Notes: generated from the letters alone by a model not told the origin. A stretch of DNA of 64,000 bases from Saccharofermentans sp. (GCA_024403695.1 JAKSRI010000002.1:62001-126000), one strand, 5' to 3'; shown: positions 55,589 through 63,888, counted from the first letter of the stretch. Numbers and translations: made by a program.

Positions 55589-56574
55589 TTTCTCTTAACG
55601 ATTATCTCTACGACGGTAATACAGTTCTTAAGATTTTGCAGCTTTATTCTGCAGATCTTGCCAAGGCTGCCAAAGAAAATAACAATCCAATTGATCAGGT
55701 TCATAGTGAGTTCCTGCTCAGCATTATTGATCTTCTAGAGCATAATGACTTTCTTACTTCACAGTCTCAGCGTATTCGTGAGTTCTATAAGTATATGGCA
55801 TATGAGTACCCATTCCTGGCGTTTACTTTTAAAGGACGTATTAAGTCCATTATTCGCGCTGAAGAGAAGTTTAATGGCTACGTAGTAAGCCGCATTTATG
55901 AATACTATAAAGAGCACGGCACAGTCCCACCAGTAGATATGCTTACTGACAGCCTGGGATTTTTCCGTGACCTTATCGCATATCGTATCGTTATTTCCAT
56001 GCCTAGCTGCCATCTTAATTCAGAGGATGAGCGTGACGAGGTAGAGCAGAAATACCTTTATGAGATTGCAAATAAACTCCCAGAATTTCTTGGACGAGAG
56101 GGCTTCAAAGTGGAGGTATCCGAGTTTAAGAAGGAGAAGCTTTCCTCTAGACTCAAAGAAGAAATGCGCCCATTTTATCGTGACTACGTGGAGCACCCAA
56201 GTCCATATGGCTACCAGTCACTCCATGCTACTTTCTTCGACGAGGTAAGCCAGTCACATATTGAAGTGCAGCTTAGAACAAAGAAGATGGATGATTATGC
56301 AGAGATTGGTCCTGCTAATCACCTTGGTTACGAGAAACGCCAGGAAAATGAGAGAAGCCGCCGCGACCTGATACCCGTGGGCGAAAGCATTTATTTCGAC
56401 GAGGCTTATGAGCGTGGTAAGATGCTCCAGGCACTTGATCTTGCAGAACTTAACGTTAATATGTTTGGCGCCATGAGCAATTCTCTTATTAACGATGGAT
56501 GTGGTCTTTATCGTGGCCGCTTGATCTTGCCTTTCGAGCACTTAAGTCGTTTCCAAAATGACTTGGTAGATTAA
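55585..56574 (+). CDS. RelA/SpoT-domain protein
   Basis: A 329-residue protein. After an ~80-residue helical N-terminal region comes a RelA/SpoT nucleotidyltransferase-like domain: GRIKSIIRAEEKF (~82), DLIAYRIVISM (~130), HPSPYGYQSLHATFF (~205) and IEVQLRTKKMDDYAEIGPANH (~226). It has no HD hydrolase, TGS or ACT domain, so it fits small alarmone synthetase-like proteins but with its own N- and C-terminal parts. Whether it makes (p)ppGpp or another product cannot be read from sequence. Translationally coupled to the acidic protein before it. Confidence 0.85.
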   Translation: MISLNDYLYDGNTVLKILQLYSADLAKAAKENNNPIDQVHSEFLLSIIDLLEHNDFLTSQSQRIREFYKYMAYEYPFLAFTFKGRIKSIIRAEEKFNGYVVSRIYEYYKEHGTVPPVDMLTDSLGFFRDLIAYRIVISMPSCHLNSEDERDEVEQKYLYEIANKLPEFLGREGFKVEVSEFKKEKLSSRLKEEMRPFYRDYVEHPSPYGYQSLHATFFDEVSQSHIEVQLRTKKMDDYAEIGPANHLGYEKRQENERSRRDLIPVGESIYFDEAYERGKMLQALDLAELNVNMFGAMSNSLINDGCGLYRGRLILPFEHLSRFQNDLVD

Positions 56575-56583
56575 CTCGAAAAG

Positions 56584-56592
56584 TGCTATAAT
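56584..56592 (+). promoter_or_regulatory. ilvE promoter (extended -10)
   Basis: TGCTATAAT is a perfect extended -10, 36 bases before the ATG. Confidence 0.7.
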
Positions 56593-56628
56593 GCTTAATC
56601 ATAAATTTTAATAAAGAAGGTGACAATT

Positions 56629-57654
56629 ATGCCAAAGGATATCGATTGGGGCTCATTGGGCTTCGGATACGTAGCTACAGACAAGAGATTCGTAGCTAAC
56701 TTTAAGGATGGCAAGTGGGATGAAGGTACTCTCACTGAGGATGCAACAGTAACAATGAGTGAGTGCGCTGGTGTTCTCCAGTATGCTCAGACTTGTTTTG
56801 AGGGCCTTAAGGCTTATAGAACAGAGGATGGCAAGGTAGTTTGCTTCCGTCCTGACCTTAACGCATCCCGTATGAAGGATTCCTGCGAGAAGCTTAAGAT
56901 GCCTGTATTCCCAGAGGACAAGTTCGTAGACGCAGTAGTAGAGGTTGTTAAGGCTAACCTTGATTGGGTTCCACCTTACGGTTCTGGCGCTACACTTTAC
57001 CTCAGACCTTATGAGTTCGGTATTAACCCAGTTATCGGTGTTAAGCCAGCTGATGACTATCAGTTCAGAATTTTCTGTACACCAGTAGGTCCATATTTCA
57101 AGGGTGGAGCTAAGCCAATCACAATCAGAGTTTCTGATCTCGATCGTGCTGCACCTCACGGTACAGGTCACATTAAGGCTGGTCTTAACTATGCTATGTC
57201 TCTCTACAACATAGTAGATGCACATGACGAAGGTTATTCCGAGAATATGTACCTCGACCCACAGACACGTACAAAGGTTGAGGAGACAGGTGGAGCTAAC
57301 TTCATCTTCATCACAAAGGATGGCACACTCGTAACACCTAAGTCTGATTCTATTCTCCCATCTATCACACGTCGTTCTCTCTGCGTAGTAGCTGAGAAGT
57401 ACCTCGGCATGAAGGTAGAGCACAGAGAGGTTCTTCTTTCTGAGGTTGAGAACTTTGCTGAGTGTGGTCTCTGCGGTACAGCTGCAGTTATCTCTCCAGT
57501 TGGTAAGATCGTTGATCACGGCAAGGAAATTTGCTTCCCATCAGGTATGGAGGAGATGGGTCCTTGGACAAAGAAGCTCTATGATACACTTACAGGTATC
57601 CAGATGGGCCGCATTGAGGCACCAGAGGGATGGATTAAGGTTATCGCTGAGTAA
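56629..57654 (+). CDS. ilvE: Branched-chain amino acid aminotransferase
   Basis: A 341-residue class IV PLP aminotransferase interconverting valine, leucine and isoleucine with their keto acids. Typical of the longer group II form: YVATDKRFVANFKDGKWDEG, CFEGLKAYRTEDGKVVCFRPD, YLRPYEFG, the PLP lysine in GTGHIKAGLNYA, and EETGGANFIFI with GTAAVISPVG. AGAAGGTG before ATG 56629. Single gene between its own promoter and terminator. Confidence 0.95.
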   Translation: MPKDIDWGSLGFGYVATDKRFVANFKDGKWDEGTLTEDATVTMSECAGVLQYAQTCFEGLKAYRTEDGKVVCFRPDLNASRMKDSCEKLKMPVFPEDKFVDAVVEVVKANLDWVPPYGSGATLYLRPYEFGINPVIGVKPADDYQFRIFCTPVGPYFKGGAKPITIRVSDLDRAAPHGTGHIKAGLNYAMSLYNIVDAHDEGYSENMYLDPQTRTKVEETGGANFIFITKDGTLVTPKSDSILPSITRRSLCVVAEKYLGMKVEHREVLLSEVENFAECGLCGTAAVISPVGKIVDHGKEICFPSGMEEMGPWTKKLYDTLTGIQMGRIEAPEGWIKVIAE

Positions 57655-57678
57655 TTTGATTCTTTAATCTGAATTAAT

Positions 57679-57708
57679 AAAGCCGCTTCACTTAGTGAGG
57701 CGGCTTTT
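57679..57708. terminator. ilvE terminator (bidirectional)
   Basis: AAAGCCGCTTCAC and GTGAGGCGGCTTT pair around TTA, with T after and A before, so it may also end the leftward pair at 57730-59258. Confidence 0.88.
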
Positions 57709-57729
57709 GTTAGTTAGTAGTTATAACGA

Positions 57730-58053
57730 TTATTTATGCCACTGAATGCTGGAGACATTGGCATTGTTAATTTCATTGTCAAGGGCGGCCTGAGGGCTAT
57801 TAGTAGCCTGAGAATGTTTAGCATCCTCTGCAAGAATTGCAGGGTTACGAACTGGGTCGAGAGCAGTGTTCTTCTTAACTTTGTTCTGATAGAACTTTCC
57901 TTCGATTCCAGTAGGGGAGAAACTTGTTACATCACCCTTAGAATCACCAAAGTTATTAGACTTGTCGAGTTTGTTAGCTGTTAAGTAGAGTGCAACACCG
58001 ATACCACATGGGAGACCAAGGATTACTGCGAAGAATAAAGCAAAACCGTCCAT
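57730..58053 (-). CDS. Small membrane-anchored protein, unknown
   Basis: A 107-residue protein with one N-terminal membrane helix (FALFFAVILGLPCGIGVALYL) and a polar tail of about 80 residues (LDPVRNPAILAEDAKHSQA). It follows the zinc-ribbon gene by two bases in the same direction and is probably its partner. No known family recognised. Confidence 0.65.
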   Translation of the reverse strand: MDGFALFFAVILGLPCGIGVALYLTANKLDKSNNFGDSKGDVTSFSPTGIEGKFYQNKVKKNTALDPVRNPAILAEDAKHSQATNSPQAALDNEINNANVSSIQWHK

Positions 58054-58055
58054 AA

Positions 58056-59258
58056 TCAGACTCCTTTCTGTCTCTTACTAACGTAGGATGTAAGTGTACT
58101 TGCTGTGGTTCTGGAAATAGATTTCAAAACCCTCTTAATCTTGGTGGCACCTGCTGAGATACTCGCTATGGCTGCTGCAATAGGTGCGACAATAAGATTA
58201 CCGTTATTATCTGAAGAACTTCTAGATGAAGATCCATCAAATACAATAGGAAGCAGGAAGTACAATGCCATGATACACGCTAAAGAAATTACAATTGAGA
58301 GTGAAATCAACATGGATGTGAACTTTGCTTTATTCCAAGGTACACCTCCAACGATTTTTCCTGTCTGACCATTGATGATAATTGTATATGGTTCATCTTT
58401 ATATCTGAATGTGAGGAACCATGCAGGGAGGAAAGCTGTTAATGGCTTTGTGTAAACCTCTGCACGCTCTCTGTGCTGAAGAATCTTCTTACTAGAACCA
58501 GTGATACTCTTAAGCATTTCTGCATCATAAAGTTCCTTTACTCTGCGCTTAGCAAGAGCAATAGCATCCTCTTCCATTACGTCAGATGCATCAGAATAGA
58601 ATCCAACGAGATAATCTTCGTCGAATACTTTTGCTTCCTTCATGTGATATGGCTCGAGACGCTGGCTACTACTGTCACTTAGTGTTGTTGAAGCGTCGGT
58701 TGTTACCCATGGCATATGAGCATAAGCGCTTCTCTTATAGTAGTAAGTAGTGGAGCTCTTATTATTCTTGTGAACAGATGAAAGAATCATGGAAGCATCA
58801 TATTCAACATTAGTAATGTGGTATGGAATATAAATACCACGCATCTGCTCAATCTGATAATTTTTGATTTCATCTGGAATAAAGAATCCCTTCTGGATTC
58901 TCTCTCTTACCTTAGCCATAGCCTGTTCCTTGGTTACAGTAAATGGAATAATCATATCAGGTTTCTTAAGCTTAGAAACACGTGAGAAAACGATAGAAGG
59001 ATTACCACAATAGATACAGAATGTAGATACTTCTGTATTTGTAATTGAAATTTCAGCTCCACATGAGCTGCACTGATAAACGCTACAATCGATAGTGTCA
59101 TCTACAACAAGTTTTGTAGGTTCTAATTCATCGTAGCCATCTGCTTCTGCATCGAATTCACTAACATCAAAAGTGGAACCGCAGCTAGCACAGGCCAATG
59201 CCTTAAGCTGCACGTCAAAAGTAATTCTGCCGCCACAGTTTTTACAGGTTCTAATCAT
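58056..59258 (-). CDS. Zinc-ribbon protein with C-terminal membrane helix
   Basis: A 400-residue protein. Two zinc ribbons open it: CKNCGGRITFD...CASCGSTF and CSSCGAEI...CIYCG, then VSKLKKPDMIIPFTVTKEQAMAKVRERI, a soluble domain seen in a family of TFIIB-zinc-finger-like bacterial proteins, and a hydrophobic helix near residue 330 followed by a Ser/Asn/basic tail. ATG 59258 has GGAGG; a longer frame lacks a site. A role in membrane or envelope quality control is conceivable but not supported by motif. Confidence 0.78.
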   Translation of the reverse strand: MIRTCKNCGGRITFDVQLKALACASCGSTFDVSEFDAEADGYDELEPTKLVVDDTIDCSVYQCSSCGAEISITNTEVSTFCIYCGNPSIVFSRVSKLKKPDMIIPFTVTKEQAMAKVRERIQKGFFIPDEIKNYQIEQMRGIYIPYHITNVEYDASMILSSVHKNNKSSTTYYYKRSAYAHMPWVTTDASTTLSDSSSQRLEPYHMKEAKVFDEDYLVGFYSDASDVMEEDAIALAKRRVKELYDAEMLKSITGSSKKILQHRERAEVYTKPLTAFLPAWFLTFRYKDEPYTIIINGQTGKIVGGVPWNKAKFTSMLISLSIVISLACIMALYFLLPIVFDGSSSRSSSDNNGNLIVAPIAAAIASISAGATKIKRVLKSISRTTASTLTSYVSKRQKGV

Positions 59259-59312
59259 GTCCCTAACCTCCAATTTTATTGACACACGTACATTATCAGT
59301 GCCAACAGAATG

Positions 59313-59321
59313 ATTATATCA
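59313..59321 (-). promoter_or_regulatory. Promoter of the zinc-ribbon gene (extended -10)
   Basis: On the minus strand TGATATAAT is a perfect extended -10, giving a leader of about 45 bases. The rest of the 377-base gap to 59637 holds an A+T-rich stretch with weak hairpins and the terminator below. Confidence 0.65.
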
Positions 59322-59545
59322 TTTCTTTATTTGTGCCCGAAGAAAAATATAAGAGAACTTGATGATTCTAATTCTCAAGTTAGTGCAAATAAATGTTAAA
59401 AATACAAAAATAGGATAAAACAAAAAATCATAGAATTGATAACATAATGCTACAAGATACATTTTGTATCGTCCCCCAGATTGGATTGATCGAATGAGTG
59501 GTTGTCTTAATGCACACTCCGTATACCATTTATTCGTTAATCTTG

Positions 59546-59580
59546 AAACGCTCCTTGTCACCTCATTCAAGGAGCGTTTT
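59546..59580. terminator. Strong hairpin, terminator-like
   Basis: AAACGCTCCTTG and CAAGGAGCGTTT form a perfect 12-pair stem around a ten-base loop, T-rich on the right and A-rich on the left. No rightward gene precedes it within 1.9 kb, so it suggests an unannotated transcript on the plus strand or a border element. Confidence 0.7.
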
Positions 59581-59636
59581 GTATTAGCTATAAAATGGTA
59601 GTAGAATATGCTCACTACTGATAATTAGGAGGCTTT

Positions 59637-60416
59637 ATGGCTGTTTATTATATTGATTTTGAGAATGTTCATGATTCAGGTCTTGAGGGGCTCGGATCCT
59701 TAACTTCTAAGGATAAGATTGTTCTTTTCTATAACAAGGAACAGAAAATCAGTATTGACGGTATGCTCGCTATCTCATCCTGTAAGGCCAAGATAGAGTA
59801 CCGTAAGACCATGATTTCCGGCCGTAATTATCTCGATTTTCAGTTGGCAACATATCTTGGATATGGAATAAATGAGCATAGAAATGAGACTATTTATATT
59901 ATCTCTAAGGATAGTGGGTTTGATAGTGTTGTTTATTTCTGGGCTAAAGATGGTGTGAATATCTCACGTAAGAAGACTATTGAAGCTACCCCAGAGGTTC
60001 TAGCTGTTCACGAGATTCCTGAAGTAGAGCCAGACTATGTTGTTGTAACAGATAAGGCGGAGGTTGCTTCAGCGGCTGAGGAGAAGCCTGCAAAGACAGC
60101 CAAGAAAAAAACAGGCCGTAAGAAGGCAGCATCTAAGAAGAGTGAGGTTGAACCAGAGGTTGTAGTAGAAGAAACACCTGAAGTTAAGAAAGATACATCA
60201 CTTCCAGAAAGATTCCGTAAGAAGATGAGACCTATTCTTGCTAAGCAGGGGTTGTCTTCTTTGCAGTACAGTAAGGTATATAAGGCTGTTGTTTCAGTAG
60301 AAAAGACAAAGCCCTTCAGAAAGCAGCTGATTGCTGATTTCGGTGAAGAGCTTGGTCATAATATCTATGAGTATACTCAGCATATATTTGGAGAATACTG
60401 GAAATCGAAGCAGTAA
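59637..60416 (+). CDS. PIN-like domain protein
   Basis: A 259-residue protein. Residues 1-110 form a PIN-like nuclease fold: VYYIDFENVHDSG with the first Asp, NYLDFQLATYLGYG with the second, and IISKDSGFDSVVYFW with further Asp residues that would bind metal. A Lys/Ala/Glu-rich linker (~135-185) follows, then a compact basic C-terminal helical domain. TTAGGAGG before ATG. Likely an RNA- or DNA-acting nuclease; target unknown. Confidence 0.82.
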   Translation: MAVYYIDFENVHDSGLEGLGSLTSKDKIVLFYNKEQKISIDGMLAISSCKAKIEYRKTMISGRNYLDFQLATYLGYGINEHRNETIYIISKDSGFDSVVYFWAKDGVNISRKKTIEATPEVLAVHEIPEVEPDYVVVTDKAEVASAAEEKPAKTAKKKTGRKKAASKKSEVEPEVVVEETPEVKKDTSLPERFRKKMRPILAKQGLSSLQYSKVYKAVVSVEKTKPFRKQLIADFGEELGHNIYEYTQHIFGEYWKSKQ

Positions 60417-61919
60417 TTAAATTCTGAATATCTCACATTCTGATGTTGTTACTTTATCTTTGAATGAGCGGTCGTGCTCTACACAGATAAGTGTTATATC
60501 ACTATTAGCTAATAGTTCCTCAAGTGACTCTCTGATATAAATATCAATGTAATTCATAGGTTCATCCCATATGAATATGTGTGCCTGACAGCAAAGACTG
60601 CCAGCGATTAGTACAATCTTTTTCTGACCCTCGGAATATGTACTAATATCTTGTTCGAGTTTGTTTTTACCGAATCCCATCTTACGTAGAATAGTAATGA
60701 ATCGAGTATAATCAGCGCTCACTTCAAAGGCATAATCCTTTAACGACCCAGTAAGGGAAGATGTGTCCTGATGAACATAGGAGTACTCCAGATTAGGAGC
60801 TTTAATAAGTTCTCCTGTATATGAGAAATTATCGCTGTTAAGTTCACCTAACATCTTTAAGAAGGTGGATTTACCACAGCCGTTAACACCGCTGATGGCT
60901 ATTTTCTCACCTTGGTGAATTTCAAGATTAACGGGATTACATATTGCTTCACCATCATAGTAGAGGACCACATTAGTAGCCTTTATTAACAGGTCAGAGT
61001 GGTGTTTCTTACCCTCGATAAGGAGCGTTTCCTTTCGTTCTTGGTTCTTAAGAAGGGATGACTTCTCATCAATCTTTTTCTCGAAGCGGTTCTCCATGTT
61101 CTTGGCGTGACGCATCATCTTTGCCGCTTTCGCGCCCTCGTAGGAACGTCTGCTGATGCTTTTTTCCACTTTCGTTGGGTCGAAGCCAATTTTCTTACGT
61201 TCGGATGCCTCGGACCACCTCTCGGCTGCTTCCTCAGACTTACGAAGACGTGAGATTTCTTTCTTAAGACGATCATTCTGTGACTCTTCAAATTTCTCGC
61301 GTCGTTTCATCTCATCCCACCACGTGCTGAAGTTTGCGGCAGAAACTTCGATGTTGGTTTTGTTAATAGCCATAGTGTGATCTGTAGCCTCATCCAGAAA
61401 GGTTCTGTCGTGGCTAACCAGAATAAATCCCGTTTTACGTTTAAGATAGGCAGCGGTTATTTTTCTTCCGTGTTCATCGAGATGGTTAGTTGGCTCGTCA
61501 ATAAGAGGGAAGCGGTACTCATCTAGGAAGAGACTGATTAGCTGAAGCTTAGTTTTCTCGCCACCTGACATAAGGCAGTAAGGCTGATAAAGGATATCGC
61601 TATCAAGCTCAAGATAGTTCATCTCACGGCGAATCTGCCAGTCCTCAGCGTTAGGCGCAATCTCGCGAATAACATCGCCGCCAAGCAGGTATGGGTCACT
61701 GATCTCAAAAGGGAAGCTGACAAACTCAGGACTGCCAGTAATGGTGCCACTGCCATGAAGTTCGCCCTTAAGAAGCTTGAAAAATGTTGTCTTACCACGG
61801 CCGTTACGACCCACTAGTCCGAGCTTCCAGTCGGTATCAATTCTTAGTGAAACATCATCAAACAGCAGCTCATCTGTGCCGTCGTATCCAAAGGTTAAAT
61901 TCTTAATGTCTATAGTCAT
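60417..61919 (-). CDS. ABC-F ribosome-protection protein (Lsa/Vga-like)
   Basis: A 500-residue soluble protein with two ABC domains and no membrane helices. First: Walker A GLVGRNGRGKTTFF, signature LMSGGEKTKLQL, Walker B LIDEPTNHLDEHG. The linker between them (~180-270) is long, basic and coiled, as in antibiotic-resistance ABC-F proteins. Second: GVNGCGKSTFLKML, YSEGQKKIVLIAGSL, IFIWDEPMNYIDIYIRE, where the Glu-Pro-Met-Asn-Tyr-Ile-Asp form is typical of Lsa/Vga relatives. Such proteins displace lincosamides, streptogramins A or pleuromutilins. ATG 61919 (not six bases earlier) fits the GGAGG spacing. An attenuator precedes it. Confidence 0.92.
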   Translation of the reverse strand: MTIDIKNLTFGYDGTDELLFDDVSLRIDTDWKLGLVGRNGRGKTTFFKLLKGELHGSGTITGSPEFVSFPFEISDPYLLGGDVIREIAPNAEDWQIRREMNYLELDSDILYQPYCLMSGGEKTKLQLISLFLDEYRFPLIDEPTNHLDEHGRKITAAYLKRKTGFILVSHDRTFLDEATDHTMAINKTNIEVSAANFSTWWDEMKRREKFEESQNDRLKKEISRLRKSEEAAERWSEASERKKIGFDPTKVEKSISRRSYEGAKAAKMMRHAKNMENRFEKKIDEKSSLLKNQERKETLLIEGKKHHSDLLIKATNVVLYYDGEAICNPVNLEIHQGEKIAISGVNGCGKSTFLKMLGELNSDNFSYTGELIKAPNLEYSYVHQDTSSLTGSLKDYAFEVSADYTRFITILRKMGFGKNKLEQDISTYSEGQKKIVLIAGSLCCQAHIFIWDEPMNYIDIYIRESLEELLANSDITLICVEHDRSFKDKVTTSECEIFRI

Positions 61920-61968
61920 ATGCATTCCTCCTCATAGCGGGGAATATCCAGCATAGTAACCCTGGAAT

Positions 61969-61994
61969 AAAAAAGCTGCGACAATAGTCACAGC
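61969..61994 (-). terminator. Attenuator terminator before the ABC-F gene
   Basis: Minus strand: GCTGTGAC pairs with GTCGCAGC (one G-U) around TATT, followed by six T, 50 bases before the ABC-F start codon. Confidence 0.8.
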
Positions 61995-62070
61995 CAAAAT
62001 CATTAATATTAGTAAATTGGTACACTTAGAGAATAATTCCGCCGCTTAAAATATAAAGTTATTAGCAGAA

Positions 62071-62082
62071 TCATTTTCTCAT
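62071..62082 (-). CDS. Three-codon leader ORF (Met-Arg-Lys)
   Basis: ATG AGA AAA TGA on the minus strand, seven bases after a perfect AGGAGG. It lies 76 bases before the attenuator stem. Very short leader ORFs of this kind control antibiotic-inducible ABC-F genes by ribosome stalling, so I read it as the sensor of the attenuator. Confidence 0.65.
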   Translation of the reverse strand: MRK

Positions 62083-62107
62083 CGGTCTACCTCCTAAGTT
62101 TTTTTAC

Positions 62108-62136
62108 ATTATCTTCAAGCTGAAGGTAAATGTCAA
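62108..62136 (-). promoter_or_regulatory. Promoter of the ABC-F leader
   Basis: Minus strand: TTGACA (62136-62131), 17 bases, GATAAT (62113-62108). The -35 overlaps the stop codon of the HPr-like gene. Start would be near 62101, just before the leader ORF's ribosome site. Confidence 0.85.
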
Positions 62137-62372
62137 TCCTGAACAATATATTTCTCAATCTTGTTAAGGAAACGCATGCACTCAGAGCTTTCAGCGTAGA
62201 TGTGACACTCGAGGTTATCGGAAGGTACAATGCTGAAAATACCCATAAGGCTCTTAGCGTCGATTGTGTAACGTCCGGAAATGAGATCTACATCGAAGTC
62301 GCAGTAGTTTGCTTCAGTAACGAACTCCTTAACGTCGTTGATAGTTAATAACTTTACTTTAATGTTTACCAT
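62133..62372 (-). CDS. HPr-like protein without the phospho-His
   Basis: A 79-residue protein with the HPr fold pattern, best seen in LISGRYTIDAKSLMGIFSI, which aligns with the HPr segment carrying the regulatory Ser region. The catalytic His loop (usually G-x-H-x-R-P) is replaced by VKEFVTEANYCDFD, so it cannot work in ordinary sugar phosphorelay. Such proteins are common in Clostridia. It follows the glycosyltransferase gene by three bases. Confidence 0.75.
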   Translation of the reverse strand: MVNIKVKLLTINDVKEFVTEANYCDFDVDLISGRYTIDAKSLMGIFSIVPSDNLECHIYAESSECMRFLNKIEKYIVQD

Positions 62373-62375
62373 AAT

Positions 62376-63575
62376 TTATCCCTCTTTTTCACCAGATAAT
62401 TTCTTGAAGAAATCTGTATATCTCTTAACAATTACATCCCAAGAGAAGTTCTGAAGTACGAACTCACGTCCTGTTTTACCCATCTGCTCTGCAACGTCAG
62501 GATGCTCCATAAGATAGTTGATGCATCCCTCGAACTCAAAGTAGTTACCAAAATAGAGACCGGAGTTGGAATCAACAGCAAAACTCTTAGTAACTGCACA
62601 GTCTGAATGTACGAGTGCAGGGCGACCACAGAGCCAGCTTTCCATAATAACGATAGAGAAACTCTCATGGATAGATGGCTGACAAAGGCAAAGTGATGCA
62701 GCACATGCATCGTATTTTACCTGACGGTCTACGAAACCAAGGTCAATAATCTCGCTCTTAATATCCTCAGGGATAGTTACGTCACCTCCACCGATGAGAA
62801 CAAGCTTCATGGTGGACTCAGGGTTACGCATGCGATACTCTCTGAAGTAGTTGATGAGAAGGTAGATGTTCTTACCAGCATCCTTACGTCCTGCGTAAAG
62901 GATAAATGGGTCATTAATCTTATACTCATCACGGAATCTCTGTGCGTCGGCGTCGAAATCAGTGTCAACACCAGCGCCAAGAACTGCTTCCTCTACAAGA
63001 GAGAAATCAAAGATGGAGTTAGCAACTTCCTTTTCTGCCGAGGAAAGGTAAATAAGACCAGCAATCTCTTCGAAAGCCTTTTTATAAATATCCATGTGTG
63101 CGTAAGACTCCTCGTGGAAACAAGGAATCATGGCAGTCTTTTCAGGAACGGCCAGTGCTCCATAATATGCTGTTCCGAACATATAAGGAATGTGGATGAA
63201 GAGTGAGTACTCGTCTTCGTGCTCCTGAATATATGTGTAAAGGTCCGGACTGTTAACCATCTCACGCATGAAAGTCTCTTCTTCTTCAGGCGTTACCGGA
63301 CTATTTGCAATTAACTTTGCATTAACAGCGTCAAATTTAGCTGTGTTACGTTTACGAACTTTGAATCTGCGAACATTGATGCCGCCTTCAGTGGTGAGGC
63401 CTGGTTTATGAAAGTCTACACTCCAATCAGACATAAATTTCTCTACAGATGTAGAGAGTACCTCAAGTTCCACACCAGCAGCTGCAAGGTGCTTAACGAT
63501 TCCGCGCAATTCTGTCTCTGCGCCACCAGGGATAGAATCCCCGTACCAAGGTGCTATAAATCCTAATTTTTTCAT
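62376..63575 (-). CDS. Glycosyltransferase family 4/1
   Basis: A 399-residue GT-B protein. N-terminal FIAPWYGDSIPGGAETELRGI has the acceptor Gly-Gly loop; C-terminal FILYAGRKDAGKNIYLLINYF and CLCQPSIHESFSIVIMESWLCGRPALV contain the donor Glu-x7-Glu motif. No ribosome site precedes the ATG, and a promoter ends seven bases before it, so the transcript is probably leaderless. Separate from the main polysaccharide cluster. Confidence 0.9.
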   Translation of the reverse strand: MKKLGFIAPWYGDSIPGGAETELRGIVKHLAAAGVELEVLSTSVEKFMSDWSVDFHKPGLTTEGGINVRRFKVRKRNTAKFDAVNAKLIANSPVTPEEEETFMREMVNSPDLYTYIQEHEDEYSLFIHIPYMFGTAYYGALAVPEKTAMIPCFHEESYAHMDIYKKAFEEIAGLIYLSSAEKEVANSIFDFSLVEEAVLGAGVDTDFDADAQRFRDEYKINDPFILYAGRKDAGKNIYLLINYFREYRMRNPESTMKLVLIGGGDVTIPEDIKSEIIDLGFVDRQVKYDACAASLCLCQPSIHESFSIVIMESWLCGRPALVHSDCAVTKSFAVDSNSGLYFGNYFEFEGCINYLMEHPDVAEQMGKTGREFVLQNFSWDVIVKRYTDFFKKLSGEKEG

Positions 63576-63582
63576 ATAAATA

Positions 63583-63610
63583 ATTATAAATAAAATAAGA
63601 AGTTTGACAA
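63583..63610 (-). promoter_or_regulatory. Promoter of the leftward glycosyltransferase
   Basis: Minus strand: TTGTCA (63610-63605), 16 bases, TATAAT (63588-63583), then seven bases to the ATG. Its -35 overlaps that of the rightward T-box promoter. Confidence 0.72.
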
Positions 63611-63630
63611 CCCTGCAAGATTGTTATAAT
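63604..63630 (+). promoter_or_regulatory. Promoter of the rightward T-box operon
   Basis: Perfect TTGACA (63604-63609) and TATAAT (63625-63630) with a short 15-base spacer. Confidence 0.75.
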
Positions 63631-63639
63631 ATCCTCTTC

Positions 63640-63888
63640 GTATGCAATGACGAAGAGAAGTAACTTTGATTATCGCGGTACAGAGAGTTTCCTTATAGCT
63701 GAGAGGGAAGCAGAATGAATCAGAGCGAATAACACTTTACCAGCAGTGATCTGAAAGGTTTCCCTAGTAGGTGATCCGTATGTCGGCGATAACGGCGAAG
63801 AGTTGACTGTAATAACAGTAAATCAGGTGGTACCGCGGATTATATTCGTCCTGAACGTTAAGAATCGTTCATGGGCGATTTTTTATTT
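63640..63888 (+). promoter_or_regulatory. T-box leader with a probable Asn specifier
   Basis: AGAGAG is at about 63681 and the T-box core AGGTGGTACCGCG at 63825-63837; a terminator stem with TTTTTT follows (63845-63886). Stem I pairs CTTTGATT (63664-63671) with AATCAGAG (about 63718-63725). The strand after it reads CGAA-T-AAC-A-CTTT, the same layout as TCAA-A-TGG-A in the Trp T-box here, placing AAC (Asn) as specifier. GAT at about 63748 is the only nearby Asp codon and lies outside that loop. Confidence 0.82.

Noticed and set aside
59319..59462. A 47-residue hydrophobic peptide on the minus strand, considered as a second type I toxin
   Set aside because: Only a weak G-rich site precedes it, no framing inverted repeat or antisense terminator is present, and its stop overlaps the zinc-ribbon promoter.
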